In this document: in pieces, positions 52,422-61,502 of the stretch | Layout: each line of letters opens with the position of its first letter | Position numbering within the stretch: position 1 is the stretch's first letter | Assembly: GCF_002272835.1 (NCBI RefSeq) | Contig: NZ_MLAO01000005.1 | Coordinates: forward strand, 1-64,000 | Direction of reading: 5' to 3' | Length of the DNA: 64,000 bases | DNA from: Helicobacter sp. 11S03491-1 | Lineage (GTDB): Bacteria; Campylobacterota; Campylobacteria; Campylobacterales; Helicobacteraceae | Program-made: the position numbers and the translations under genes | Notes under the pieces: generated by a model | Database searches by the model: none | What the model was told of the DNA's origin: nothing | The model's input: the letters and a program-made list of their open reading frames with translations, nothing else

Positions 52422-53209
52422 ATGTGCGCATCCTTTGATTTTTTATTTTTCATTTCTTTTAATTGAAAAATAAATTATTAAGGGCTGAAATATAATTTTT
52501 TATGCTTAGATAAGGTGTTAAAAATCACCCCGGTTTTTAAAATATTTTTGCTGTAACATCTTGATCTTTACCGGTGTATAAACCCATAACTAAAGAAGAG
52601 GTGAGATGGGAAAAATATTTAATATTAGATAATTTTCAATAAGTTTCTTTATTTTTTACTTAAGTTTTAAAAAAACTAGGGATAAAGAAATAAGAGTAGC
52701 TTAGTATAGTGTTTATATCATCATAAGATTTGATTTTTTCATATTCATCTTTTTAAATTTTGATTAAATAAAGGGGCTTTGAAATTCAAGTCAATAGCGT
52801 GGCGCTTTATTCTAATCCTTGCGCCTAAAAACAAATTAAAAATTGCTACAAGCTTTTATTATTAAGTATTTTCGTAATAACTCACATAGTTTTTGTGCAT
52901 AATGAATATATCCCTAGCTCTATTTTCAAAAATATCCTCACATCTGTTTTGCCGGATGCCTGAGAAAAAGATTGCCTTTCCCCTATTTCTCATAGAAGTT
53001 AGGTCTTAGTAATAAAATTAATGGTAAATATAGAAAATACTTAAAGAATAAATAGTTAAGTTAATAAAATATATATTGATATAGATATTATTATTGTAGC
53101 AAGATTATGAGAGGCAAGTGATGCAAAAAAGAATTGGCAAAATGTATCAGATAAAAGACTCTGGAAACGAATTTATCAATATGATTGCTAAAGGAGATTT
53201 TAGATAATG
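52422..53209. other. Non-coding gap with a possible small ORF at its right end
   Basis: About 0.79 kb between tonB and the convergent lipoprotein genes has no long ORF. The only coding candidate is 53121-53207 (plus, 28 codons, MQKRIGKMYQIKDSGNEF start, gagagg upstream). It may be the end of a lost gene. In H. pylori an outer membrane protein gene follows tonB; here nothing recognisable remains. Scattered patches of higher GC (near 52545 and 52800) could be gene remains, but I could not translate any into a known protein. Confidence 0.45.
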
Positions 53210-54136
53210 CTAATAGATTCCGGGGATTGCATTTTCTTGGTCATTCGCATAATCTTGAAGTTTTTTATAAAGCAAAACTTTTAGACGATTGAGTGCATCT
53301 TCTTTGTTGTTTTGGATAGCATGTATATTGATATAAAAAATAGTCTTGTCTTGACAATCTCTAAAATCAGCCAATAACGAGATTTCTATTTTATTTTCTT
53401 GCGTTTTGATGAAGACTTGGTTGTAGATTGTATGGGTATTATTTTCATGGGTATTTTTAATAAATTTTGCATATTCTCCATTGAGTATGGCGACACTTTG
53501 GGCATCACTTTGAGGAGAAAAGATGATACGGGCTTTTGCCAAAGGAGTGTTTTGCTTAAAAATATCCTCATATCTTTGAAGAGATTGAATTTGGATAAGA
53601 GGATTGAGCACCTTTATGCTCTGAGACAGGGAAGTAAGTTCATTTATAAGAGACTCTAGGGTATTCTTGTCTTTGAGGGAAATAGAGCTACATTTTTGAG
53701 GATCCAAGGAGGGGAGCTTGGCATAAAGAGCCTTGTATTTATTTTGCAAAGTTTGACTAAGGGTACTTTTGGATATTTTAATTTGAGCATAATACTGTTT
53801 ATTTTTATATTCACTATGGACTAAAATAACATTTTCAAGTTCTATGGTATCTAAAGATAAATGAATATTTTGAGATACTTGCGTGTTTTGATTATCATTA
53901 TCCTGAGTATTGGTGATAGAAGTATCAGAACTGATTTTGATTTTGATTTTAGAGGCGAGATCATTGAGGGCACTTTTTTTGGATTCTTCAAGAGTTTTGG
54001 CATTTCCATTGCCATAAAGGTAAGTCTTATCCTTAGGAATGTCCAAAAACCATTGAGGAGGGGTAGAGACTTGAGTAGCGCTGAAACAACCACTCAAAAA
54101 CAAAACCCCACACAAAAAGACTATGTTTTTTCCCAT
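53210..54136 (-). CDS. LPP20-family lipoprotein
   Basis: This is a 308-residue lipoprotein with a lipobox (FLSGC, Cys at about 17) and the LPP20 domain: PPQWFLDIPKDKTYLYGNGN, then SKKSALNDLASKIKIKISSD. H. pylori Lpp20 (HP1456) is a surface-exposed lipoprotein antigen; related proteins (FlgP-like) can be flagellum-associated. This one is longer, with an additional C-terminal domain of about 150 residues. It is last in a three-lipoprotein unit, 3 bp after the LpoB-like gene. Confidence 0.85.
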   Translation of the reverse strand: MGKNIVFLCGVLFLSGCFSATQVSTPPQWFLDIPKDKTYLYGNGNAKTLEESKKSALNDLASKIKIKISSDTSITNTQDNDNQNTQVSQNIHLSLDTIELENVILVHSEYKNKQYYAQIKISKSTLSQTLQNKYKALYAKLPSLDPQKCSSISLKDKNTLESLINELTSLSQSIKVLNPLIQIQSLQRYEDIFKQNTPLAKARIIFSPQSDAQSVAILNGEYAKFIKNTHENNTHTIYNQVFIKTQENKIEISLLADFRDCQDKTIFYINIHAIQNNKEDALNRLKVLLYKKLQDYANDQENAIPGIY

Positions 54137-54139
54137 GAG

Positions 54140-54754
54140 CTACCAAGCTACTGATTTGTTTTTGCCTAATTTGATGATATTGACTTCATCATCCCAAACC
54201 ACAAGCCCTGTTTTAATATCTGTGAGAGAAAGGAGAAAATAATAATCTATACGTTGCTTAGAGCCAATTTTAGTATTTTTTTGGATAATTTTTCCGGACA
54301 AAGAAAGCTCAGGAGCTATCAAAGTGCCTTTTTCTTGGACGCTGTATTGATTAAACTCACTATTGTTTCTAGTTTCTCTAGCTTGTTGTATCATTTTATC
54401 TGTGCTTCCTCCACTTCCGGAAATTGCCATAGTCAGAATAAACTTCCCACTATTTCTCATATCACGAGTTATCTTTCGTGTCAATTCCTCTGTGCTGAAG
54501 TTTTGCATAGTGTCATTGACAACATCAGAAATAGCTAAAACTTTTGGTTTTTTCTCTGTGGCAAGATTTTTGACATACTGACTTTGAAGTAAGGATTGCA
54601 CACTTTGAGTTGCAGCTGTTTGAATATCATGAAGATCTAAAGAAGTGCTTGTGTATTCTTTGGAATTTTTTGAGTCAATATATTTGACGTTATTAGCACA
54701 TCCTGATAGAACGAAAATTCCCAAAATAATCATCATTATTAACTTAGAATTCAT
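54140..54754 (-). CDS. LpoB-like lipoprotein
   Basis: This is a 204-residue lipoprotein with a lipobox (FVLSGC). The domain KKPKVLAISDVVNDTMQNFS, TRKITRDMRNSGKF, LSGKIIQKNTKIGSKQRIDYYF and VVWDDEVNIIKLG fits the penicillin-binding protein activator LpoB family. In enterobacteria LpoB stimulates peptidoglycan synthesis by PBP1B; in Helicobacter the role is untested. It overlaps the upstream COG3014-like gene by 4 bp. Confidence 0.85.
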   Translation of the reverse strand: MNSKLIMMIILGIFVLSGCANNVKYIDSKNSKEYTSTSLDLHDIQTAATQSVQSLLQSQYVKNLATEKKPKVLAISDVVNDTMQNFSTEELTRKITRDMRNSGKFILTMAISGSGGSTDKMIQQARETRNNSEFNQYSVQEKGTLIAPELSLSGKIIQKNTKIGSKQRIDYYFLLSLTDIKTGLVVWDDEVNIIKLGKNKSVAW

Positions 54755-56211
54755 TGTTTTTCTCCAATAAGTAATTTATATATTATATTATTTTTTGTGG
54801 TTCTTAGATAGATAAGATTATTTGTATTTTTGCAAATTTTATCGCTTTGGGTTTTATTTTTTATCTTGTTAGGCTGAGTAATATCTGACTTAGCCGAAGC
54901 ATTTGGACAATTTGCAAACTCAAATTCGAAGATATTTTTTCCATCAGCTTGGAGAGTAATTTTGTCTTCATTTTCGTGATTTTGCATTCTGCTTAGCCAA
55001 ATTTTATGGGGAAAGACTGTGGTGATTCTCGTATCTGCTGCCGTTGTAGCCACAGAAAATATCGCCCCCATAATCCCTGCAATTGTCCCTAGATTTTCAT
55101 TTAATAAAATTTGCATAAAGGTTTTATAAGCTGTTGAAATAATCGATCGAGTAAGAATGTAGGGAAGTTGTTTGGAAAATTCATTGGTGATGACTCCGTC
55201 AAAAAGTGAAATTTCTTCAAAGTCCGTAATTTTTGATGGAGACTTGAGATTAAAAGTATGATAAAAATCAACTCCTTCTATGATTTGAGGCAAAGCAATA
55301 CCAAAATAATAGACTTTATCATTTAAAACCAAAGGAAGCTCAAGACTGAATTCTTCTTTGAACGCAGCTTTTCCATCTTCAATAATTACCCATGTGTATT
55401 TGTTTTGATCAACTTGATGGTCTTGAAATAAAATAATATCTTCGCCAACAAACTTAGAGTGATTAATCCCATAGGCTTGTTTGAGCAAATCAATCCCCTT
55501 ACTATCTCCCTCCAAAGAAAAATAAAGTCCGGAAACATAAGATACAAGAGGATTGACGAAACCATCATAAGCTTGAAAGTTCTTTAAGTTAGAATATTTG
55601 GTGTTAAGAATATTATCTACTTGGCTTTGGGTTTTATTTCCGGAAAGAAATTTGGCATCTTTTTGCTTATCTTGTTCATTCTGAGCTTCAAGAGCTTTTT
55701 TGATTTCTTTTTGATAGTATTCTTTGGCGCGTCTTTGTCTGTCATTAGCACGATTAAATTCTACTCTGGCTAATGCGTTGTCTCCCATAAGCAAAGAATC
55801 TAATGCTTTATAATAGTTAATAAGCACCCCTTCATAAATATAGCCTTTATAACTTTTGACATTATCATTAATAAGTGTAGCCCCAATATTAGAGGTTGCA
55901 GATGAAAAAATCCCTGCTTCATAATTTTTATTCAGCGTGGCTTCTGCTTGGTTGAGGGTAGCTATAGATTCTTTATACTCGCCCACCATATAAGCGCTCA
56001 CACCATTTTGGATTTCCCATAACAAATCATTTTTTTTAATAAATTTTTTTGAAAAAGCATAGGCTTTTTGTTGATTTTTTTCATAATAAAGCTTATCAAA
56101 AGTATTAAGATTTTTTTGATAACTTGTGCATCCGCCAATAAAAATCACACCACACAAGCATAAAATAAAAAATAAATGATCTCTTTTAATTTTTGATTGT
56201 ATAAATTGCAT
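54751..56211 (-). CDS. COG3014-like outer-membrane lipoprotein, 486 aa
   Basis: The protein has a signal peptide with a lipobox (GVIFIGGC), followed by TPR-like helices (FDKLYYEKNQQKAYAFSKK, SIATLNQAEATL, GDNALARVEFNRANDRQRRAKEYY) and a beta-rich second half (DQVNKYTWVIIEDGKAAF-like stretch, AGIMGAIFSVATTAADTR). These features match the COG3014 lipoprotein that commonly precedes LpoB and LPP20 homologues. Function is unknown; the cassette is likely an envelope assembly or peptidoglycan unit. It is the first gene of the trio. Confidence 0.75.
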   Translation of the reverse strand: MQFIQSKIKRDHLFFILCLCGVIFIGGCTSYQKNLNTFDKLYYEKNQQKAYAFSKKFIKKNDLLWEIQNGVSAYMVGEYKESIATLNQAEATLNKNYEAGIFSSATSNIGATLINDNVKSYKGYIYEGVLINYYKALDSLLMGDNALARVEFNRANDRQRRAKEYYQKEIKKALEAQNEQDKQKDAKFLSGNKTQSQVDNILNTKYSNLKNFQAYDGFVNPLVSYVSGLYFSLEGDSKGIDLLKQAYGINHSKFVGEDIILFQDHQVDQNKYTWVIIEDGKAAFKEEFSLELPLVLNDKVYYFGIALPQIIEGVDFYHTFNLKSPSKITDFEEISLFDGVITNEFSKQLPYILTRSIISTAYKTFMQILLNENLGTIAGIMGAIFSVATTAADTRITTVFPHKIWLSRMQNHENEDKITLQADGKNIFEFEFANCPNASAKSDITQPNKIKNKTQSDKICKNTNNLIYLRTTKNNIIYKLLIGEKQ

Positions 56212-56256
56212 AAAATCTCTTTTAATTTAAATTTTATAATTTAGACATAAAAATAC

Positions 56257-56910
56257 TTAAAAATCAATTCTTTCGATTAAAAATCTATTTAGGCGTATTT
56301 TATAGGCTTCTTTGATGTGGATTTGTGCAAATTCTTTAGCCTTTTTTGAGTCTCTATTTTTGAGTGCATTGAGTATTTGGAGATGTTCTTGATGGGATTG
56401 AAGTTGTCTATCCGGATAGCTAAGCGTTGTTGTCCCTAGCAGTAATAGAGAATTTTCTATTTCCTGAATCGTTTTTAAAAGAAATTTATTGTGAGCACAT
56501 TGATAAAGTGTGTTATGAAAAATTTTGTTATTTTTGATAATCTCTTCTAAAGTATTGAGTTGAGATTGTTTTGTAAGGATATTTTCTAAAATACCAATTT
56601 CTACATCAGAAGCATGTTGAGCAGCTAACCTTGCAGCAGCTCCCTCCAGGACTTCACGCATTTCATAGAGTTGGGCAATCATGCTTTGATCAAGTTCAGT
56701 AATGATAAGTCCTCTTTTTTGATCGTTGGTGATAAGCCCTTCATTGATTAATATGCTGATTGCTTCTCTTATGGGGGTCCTGCTTAATCCTGTATTTTTG
56801 ACCAAATCATTTTCTTTAATACGAAAACCGGGAGGCATGGTTGCATTTTTGATAGATTCAATGATGTATTGATAAACCTGTTTTCCGGAATTGGTAGTAT
56901 TTTGGCTCAT
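56257..56910 (-). CDS. GntR/FadR-type transcription regulator
   Basis: This is a 217-residue regulator. An N-terminal winged helix (VYQYIIESIKNATMPPGFRIKEND to LSRTPIREAISILINEGLI) is followed by an all-helical FCD ligand domain with metal-type residues (EMREVLEGAAARLAAQHA, FHNTLYQCAHNKFLLKTI, HQEHLQILNALKNRD). It faces the tcuC-tcuA-tcuB genes, so it probably senses tricarballylate, citrate or a related acid. In Salmonella the equivalent regulator TcuR is LysR-type, so the regulator class differs. Confidence 0.9.
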   Translation of the reverse strand: MSQNTTNSGKQVYQYIIESIKNATMPPGFRIKENDLVKNTGLSRTPIREAISILINEGLITNDQKRGLIITELDQSMIAQLYEMREVLEGAAARLAAQHASDVEIGILENILTKQSQLNTLEEIIKNNKIFHNTLYQCAHNKFLLKTIQEIENSLLLLGTTTLSYPDRQLQSHQEHLQILNALKNRDSKKAKEFAQIHIKEAYKIRLNRFLIERIDF

Positions 56911-57027
56911 TAATATCCTTGATTTTAATTAATATTCTTTTGTAATATATTTTTTTAGCTTGTTGATTCGTATTTTTGTAAAAATGTAAAAATATAACGA
57001 TAGTAAAGGTGTATTTTTTTATTTTAA

Positions 57028-57046
57028 AGAATCCTTTAAGCTAAAA
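57028..57046 (+). promoter_or_regulatory. 19-bp motif upstream of tcuC
   Basis: AGAATCCTTTAAGCTAAAA lies about 59 bp before the tcuC start. It matches the sequence at 58437-58455, before tcuA, at 17 of 19 positions. It may be a binding site for the divergent GntR regulator or a shared promoter part. The tcuC start (57105) has taggag in front. Confidence 0.5.
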
Positions 57047-57104
57047 CATATAAAAGTAATAAAGCTATTATACAAAAAACCAACGCAATAAATTAGGAGT
57101 TTTT

Positions 57105-58397
57105 ATGAGTAAGTTTCAAAGCAAAGCTATCAAAGATGCAAAAGCAATTTTTCAAGTTTCAAGTGGCAATTTTTTGGAAATGTATGATTTTGCTGTTTAT
57201 GGGTTTTATGCAAGTTTTATTGCTCAAGTATTTTTTCCCTCACATAGTGATTTTGCCTCCATTATGATGAGTTTCATGGCTTTTGGGGTAGGGTTTTTGA
57301 TGCGTCCTATTGGTGCGATTGTTCTTGGGAGTTATATGGATAAGCATGGTCGCAGAAAAGGACTTTTAATTACACTTGGATTGATGGCAATTGGGACATT
57401 GAGTATTGCTGCATCTCCCGGATACGAACAAATTGGCATTTTTGCTCCTATTCTTATTGTATTTGGAAGACTTTTGCAAGGATTTAGCGCAGGCGCTGAG
57501 ATTGGGGGAGCTAGCGTATATCTTGCAGAAATAGCGCCTAAAAATAAAAGAGGTTTTTATGTTTCTTGGCAAAGTGCTTCTCAGCAAGTTGCAACACTTG
57601 TGGCAGGTATTTTTGGAGTTGTTTTGCATTATTATTTAGGTGATTTAGTAGTCAGTTTATGGGGTTGGAGAATTCCTTTTATCTTTGGTTGTTTGGTTGT
57701 TCCTTTTTTATTTATTATCAGACGCACATTAGATGAAACACCTGAATTTAAGGCAAGAGCACATCAAGCTCCCAAAAAATTTGTAGCTATGCTTAAAAAT
57801 ATGATTGAAAATTGGCAAGTGGTAATTTTGGGAAGTTTATTTGTAATGATGACAACAGTTACTTTTTATTTTATCACCGCTTATACACCTACTTTTGCCA
57901 ATAAGATATTACATCTTTCCAGGTTGGATAGTTTTATTGTAACCGCTATTGTAGGCTTAAGCAATCTTTTTTGGCTTCCTATTATGGGGGCTTTAAGTGA
58001 TAAAATTGGACGTAAGCCTATATTGGTTGCAATTACAATATTAAATTTTGTGAGTGCCTATCCAATAATGTATTTTTTGGTTCACCATGTTAGTTTTGGC
58101 AATCTTGTGCTTGTAGAATTGTGGTTTAGTTTTATTTTTGGAAGTTACAATGGAGCAATGGTTGTAGGTCTTTCTGAAGTTATGCCTCCACAGGTAAGGG
58201 CATTAGGTTTTTCACTTTCTTATTCAATAGCTGTAGCTATTTTTGGAGGTTTTACCCCTGCAATTTCCACTTATCTTATCCATATTACAAACAATAATGC
58301 TATGCCGGGAATTTGGCTAAGTGTTGCAGCTTTGTGTAGCTTGTTCGCAACTTTGGTTTTATTTAAAAAAGGAGGGATACATCAAAGTAGAGCATAA
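57105..58397 (+). CDS. tcuC: Citrate/tricarballylate:proton symporter (MFS)
   Basis: This is a 430-residue major facilitator with 12 membrane helices of the metabolite:H+ symporter family. It carries GNFLEMYDFAVYGFYA, GVGFLMRPIGAIVLGSYMDKHGRRKG (the family loop, split by its Asp-Lys-His-Gly-Arg core), FGRLLQGFSAGAEIGGASVYLAEIAP and a second loop GALSDKIGRKP. Relatives CitA and TcuC import citrate or tricarballylate. Company with tcuA and tcuB favours tricarballylate or a similar tricarboxylate. Confidence 0.88.
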   Translation: MSKFQSKAIKDAKAIFQVSSGNFLEMYDFAVYGFYASFIAQVFFPSHSDFASIMMSFMAFGVGFLMRPIGAIVLGSYMDKHGRRKGLLITLGLMAIGTLSIAASPGYEQIGIFAPILIVFGRLLQGFSAGAEIGGASVYLAEIAPKNKRGFYVSWQSASQQVATLVAGIFGVVLHYYLGDLVVSLWGWRIPFIFGCLVVPFLFIIRRTLDETPEFKARAHQAPKKFVAMLKNMIENWQVVILGSLFVMMTTVTFYFITAYTPTFANKILHLSRLDSFIVTAIVGLSNLFWLPIMGALSDKIGRKPILVAITILNFVSAYPIMYFLVHHVSFGNLVLVELWFSFIFGSYNGAMVVGLSEVMPPQVRALGFSLSYSIAVAIFGGFTPAISTYLIHITNNNAMPGIWLSVAALCSLFATLVLFKKGGIHQSRA

Positions 58398-58436
58398 ATA
58401 TTTAATTTTAAATGAATGTATTTTTTTGAATACAAA

Positions 58437-58455
58437 AGAATACATTAAGCTAAAA
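58437..58455 (+). promoter_or_regulatory. 19-bp motif upstream of tcuA
   Basis: AGAATACATTAAGCTAAAA, about 60 bp before the tcuA start (58515), copies the tcuC motif at nearly the same distance. It overlaps an inverted repeat ATGTATT / AATACAT (58416-58445). This suggests that tcuA has its own regulated promoter besides read-through from tcuC. Confidence 0.5.
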
Positions 58456-58514
58456 AAGACTAATCTTTAATCTGAAGTTTTAAGACAATATTGTTTTAGA
58501 ATAAAGGATAGATA

Positions 58515-59921
58515 ATGGAGGATTTTAGTTGCGATGTTTTGATAATAGGTGGGGGAAATGCTGCGCTTTGTGCTGCGCTTTGCGCAAGAGAAAATCATCA
58601 AAATGTGATTGTATTGGAGACTTCTCCAAAAGATTGGCGAGGGGGAAATTCTCAACATACCAGAAATCTTCGCTCAATGCATATTCAGCCTACAGATGTT
58701 TTGAGTGATAGTTATAGCGAGGATGAATTTTGGGAAGATGTTTGGCGTGTGAGTGGTGGAGAAACCAATGAAGAATATGCTCGTTTTGTAATTTCTCAAA
58801 CTCCTCAAATTATTCAATGGGCAAAATCTCATGGTGTACGATTTCAACCTAGTCTTGGAGGGACTTTGCAGCTTGGAAGGACAAATGCTTTTTTCTTAGG
58901 TGGCGGGAAAGCATTATTAAATGCTTATTACAAAAGAGCAGAACAATTAGGTATTAAAATTTTTTATGAACATGAAGCCATAGATTTACATATTCAAGAA
59001 GATGAATGCAAATATATTTTAGTTAAAGACAAAATAGTTAATAAAGTCAGCCAATGGAGGGCAAAAACTTATATTGTGGCTTCCGGTGGATTTGAATCTA
59101 ATCTTGATTGGCTCAAAGAGGCTTGGGGGCAAAAGGCAGATAATTTTCTCATCAGAGGCACTAAATATAATCAAGGGCTTATGCTGAAGGCTTTGATTAA
59201 AGAAGGGGCTAAAATTTTAGGAAGCCCTACACAAGGGCATATGGTTGCTATTGATGCGAGAGCCCCCAAATATGATGGAGGGATAGTATCTAGGGTAGAT
59301 TGTGTGTCTTTGGGTATTGTTGTCAATAAAAATGCAAAAAGATTTTATGATGAAGGTGAGGATTTTTGGCCCAAAAGATATGCGATTTGGGGAAGATTAG
59401 TAGCCAATCAACCTGAAGAAATTGCTTATTCAATCACAGATTCCAAAGTGCTGGATAAATATATGCCCTCATTATTTCCTCCTATCATAGCAGAGAGTAT
59501 CTCTGATTTGGCAAAAAAACTAAAATTAGATGAGATAATATTAAAGCAGACCTTAAATGATTATAATCAAAAAGTAGTTGCAGGAAATTTTAATCACACT
59601 ATACTTGATGATTGCAAGACTAAAGGATTAGAGATTGAAAAGACTCATTGGGCACAAAAAATTGATACCCCGCCTTTTTATTGTTATCCGTTGCGACCGG
59701 GCATTACTTTTACATATTTGGGAGTAGGGGTAACAAAACAAGCAGAGGTTATCAAACAAAATGGAGAAGTTTGTAAAAATTTGTTTGCTGCCGGTGAAAT
59801 TATGGCAGGGAACATATTATCCAAAGGTTATGTGGCTGGATTTGGAATGTCTATAGGATCGGTATTTGGAAGGATAGCCGGGATTAGTGCTGCAAATTTT
59901 AATACAAAAAGAGGATGGTAA
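58515..59921 (+). CDS. tcuA: FAD-dependent tricarballylate dehydrogenase
   Basis: This is a 468-residue flavoprotein of the fumarate reductase/succinate dehydrogenase flavoprotein family. It has the FAD-binding VLIIGGGNAALCAALCARE, GGNSQHTRNLR, an active-site region SLGGTLQLGRTNAFFLGGGKAL, and the C-terminal GEIMAGNILSKGYVAGFGMS. TcuA oxidises tricarballylate to cis-aconitate, passing electrons to TcuB. Start has aaaggat in front. Confidence 0.9.
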   Translation: MEDFSCDVLIIGGGNAALCAALCARENHQNVIVLETSPKDWRGGNSQHTRNLRSMHIQPTDVLSDSYSEDEFWEDVWRVSGGETNEEYARFVISQTPQIIQWAKSHGVRFQPSLGGTLQLGRTNAFFLGGGKALLNAYYKRAEQLGIKIFYEHEAIDLHIQEDECKYILVKDKIVNKVSQWRAKTYIVASGGFESNLDWLKEAWGQKADNFLIRGTKYNQGLMLKALIKEGAKILGSPTQGHMVAIDARAPKYDGGIVSRVDCVSLGIVVNKNAKRFYDEGEDFWPKRYAIWGRLVANQPEEIAYSITDSKVLDKYMPSLFPPIIAESISDLAKKLKLDEIILKQTLNDYNQKVVAGNFNHTILDDCKTKGLEIEKTHWAQKIDTPPFYCYPLRPGITFTYLGVGVTKQAEVIKQNGEVCKNLFAAGEIMAGNILSKGYVAGFGMSIGSVFGRIAGISAANFNTKRGW

Positions 59922-61027
59922 TGGAAGCAAATATTCAAAATGAACAAGAAATCTATGAACTTGCAAAACAATCTTGCACTATATGTAATTCTTGCAGGTA
60001 CTGTGAGGGTTTTTGTGCTGTATTTCCGGCTATGGAGTCAAGAAGAGATTTTAAATATCAGGATATTGATTATTTGGCTAATTTATGTCATCAGTGCGGG
60101 GAATGTTTTTATGCCTGTCAATACGCCCCACCGCATGAATTTAATGTTAATATTCCTTCGCAATTTGGAGATATTCGGGCTATTACTTACGAAAAATTTG
60201 CTTTTGGTGCAAAATTTGGAAAATTTTTTAACAAAAATGGTTTTTTTGCTTCCTCTGTACTTATGCTATGTATTTTTGTTTTGTTCTTGCTTGTTTTTTA
60301 TTGGAATCATTGGAATTTATCTAGGATTTCTTATAAGGGAAATTTTTATGAGGTATTGCCCTATGAAGTAATGGTAGGAGTTTTTAGCGTAGTGGGAATT
60401 CTTGTATTGGGATCTATAGCGATAGGATTTATGAATTTCTTCTCATCCTTGAAAGAAAAAGAAAAAATTAATTTAATTTGTGTGTTTCAAGGAATTTTCG
60501 ATGCTTTATCTTTAAAATATTTAGGGGGATACCATCATGAAGGCTGCACATATTCACAAAATTCTCGATCCAATACCAGAAAATATTTTCATCATTTTGC
60601 TTTTTATGGATTTTTGTTTTGTTTTGTGGCAACTTGTTTGGGCGGATTTTATGATCACTTTTTGCACCAAAGTGCTCCTTATGCATTTTTAAGTGCTCCA
60701 AAATTATTTGGGACTTTTGGAGGTATTTTTCTTTGTATAGGCACTCTTGGACTTTTTGTATTAAAACTAAAAATGGACAAGAGATTGAAATCATTAAAAT
60801 CTATGGGAATGGATTATGCCTTTATTTTTAGTCTTTTTATCGTGTCTTTAAGTGGGCTTTGTTTGATGTTATTAAGGAAAAATGATGGGGCGATGGTTTT
60901 TTTGGTTTTATTTCATTTAAGTGCGGTGTTGGCATTATTTTTGATAATGCCCTATGGTAAATTTATACATGGATTTTATCGTATAGCTGCGTTGATTAAA
61001 TATGCTCTGGAAACAAAAAAATCTTGA
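59915..61027 (+). CDS. tcuB: Tricarballylate utilisation electron-transfer protein
   Basis: This is a 370-residue membrane iron-sulphur protein. Two ferredoxin-like clusters lie at the N-terminus (CTICNSCRYCEGFC and CHQCGECFYACQYAPPHE), followed by at least six membrane helices with several histidines that could hold heme. TcuB re-oxidises the FAD of TcuA and passes electrons to quinone. The start is either 59915 or, with better spacing from agagg, the ATG at 59921 that overlaps the tcuA stop. Confidence 0.88.
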   Translation: MVMEANIQNEQEIYELAKQSCTICNSCRYCEGFCAVFPAMESRRDFKYQDIDYLANLCHQCGECFYACQYAPPHEFNVNIPSQFGDIRAITYEKFAFGAKFGKFFNKNGFFASSVLMLCIFVLFLLVFYWNHWNLSRISYKGNFYEVLPYEVMVGVFSVVGILVLGSIAIGFMNFFSSLKEKEKINLICVFQGIFDALSLKYLGGYHHEGCTYSQNSRSNTRKYFHHFAFYGFLFCFVATCLGGFYDHFLHQSAPYAFLSAPKLFGTFGGIFLCIGTLGLFVLKLKMDKRLKSLKSMGMDYAFIFSLFIVSLSGLCLMLLRKNDGAMVFLVLFHLSAVLALFLIMPYGKFIHGFYRIAALIKYALETKKS

Positions 61028-61065
61028 TCTTTTACGAAAGTTTAAGCCCGGATAATGTAATATAG

Positions 61066-61178
61066 TCTTGCTCCTTTTCAGACCTATGCAATGATAAATT
61101 AGGACAAAACTTCAGGGTGGGAACACAGCAGAGTAACTTGGTTTATGATGTGCCTTAGCCATCTGGGAAGGGGTTTGC
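61066..61178 (+). ncRNA. ffs: 4.5S RNA of the signal recognition particle
   Basis: The apical SRP domain is seen at about 61113-61132: GGTG, the GGAA tetraloop, CAC and then AGCAG, matching the conserved Ffh-binding hairpin (GGAA loop and A-G-C-A-G on the 3' side). The outer stem pairs the region GCTCCTTTTCAGA (about 61070-61082) with TCTGGGAAGGGG (about 61163-61173). The RNA works with Ffh to target membrane proteins. Exact ends are estimated. Confidence 0.8.
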
Positions 61179-61502
61179 ATTAATGAATTATACTGCGTAT
61201 ATGCGTCTAACAAATGGTGTTGGTTGGCTTGAAATTCTAACAAAATACAAAATCATCTTTTACTCATCCTTGGATTATTCGGACAAAAATTTATAAAAAC
61301 TAAAAACTAAATATAATTTTGATAGCCAACAATATTTGATAATGCTAGGAATTCTCAGCTAATCATTAGGTTAATAAAGATAAAATTAGCCCTTCATTTT
61401 CAAAAATTCATAAAATGAAGCTCACACACGCTAGTTCTCAAAAGTTGCGGCATTGTCGTTAAGGAGCGTGGAGGCAAAACTGATTAAATACAAGGAGAAT
61501 AC
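61179..61502 (+). other. Leader region of rpsB with hairpin at 61392-61420
   Basis: This 0.32-kb stretch has no ORF. It contains CTTCATTTT (61392-61400) and AAAATGAAG (61412-61420), a perfect 9-bp stem, followed by GC-richer leader sequence (cggcattgtcgttaaggagcgtgg) and the rpsB binding site (aaggaga). The hairpin and the leader could terminate ffs transcription or serve in S2 autoregulation. The rpsB promoter itself was not pinned down. Confidence 0.45.
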
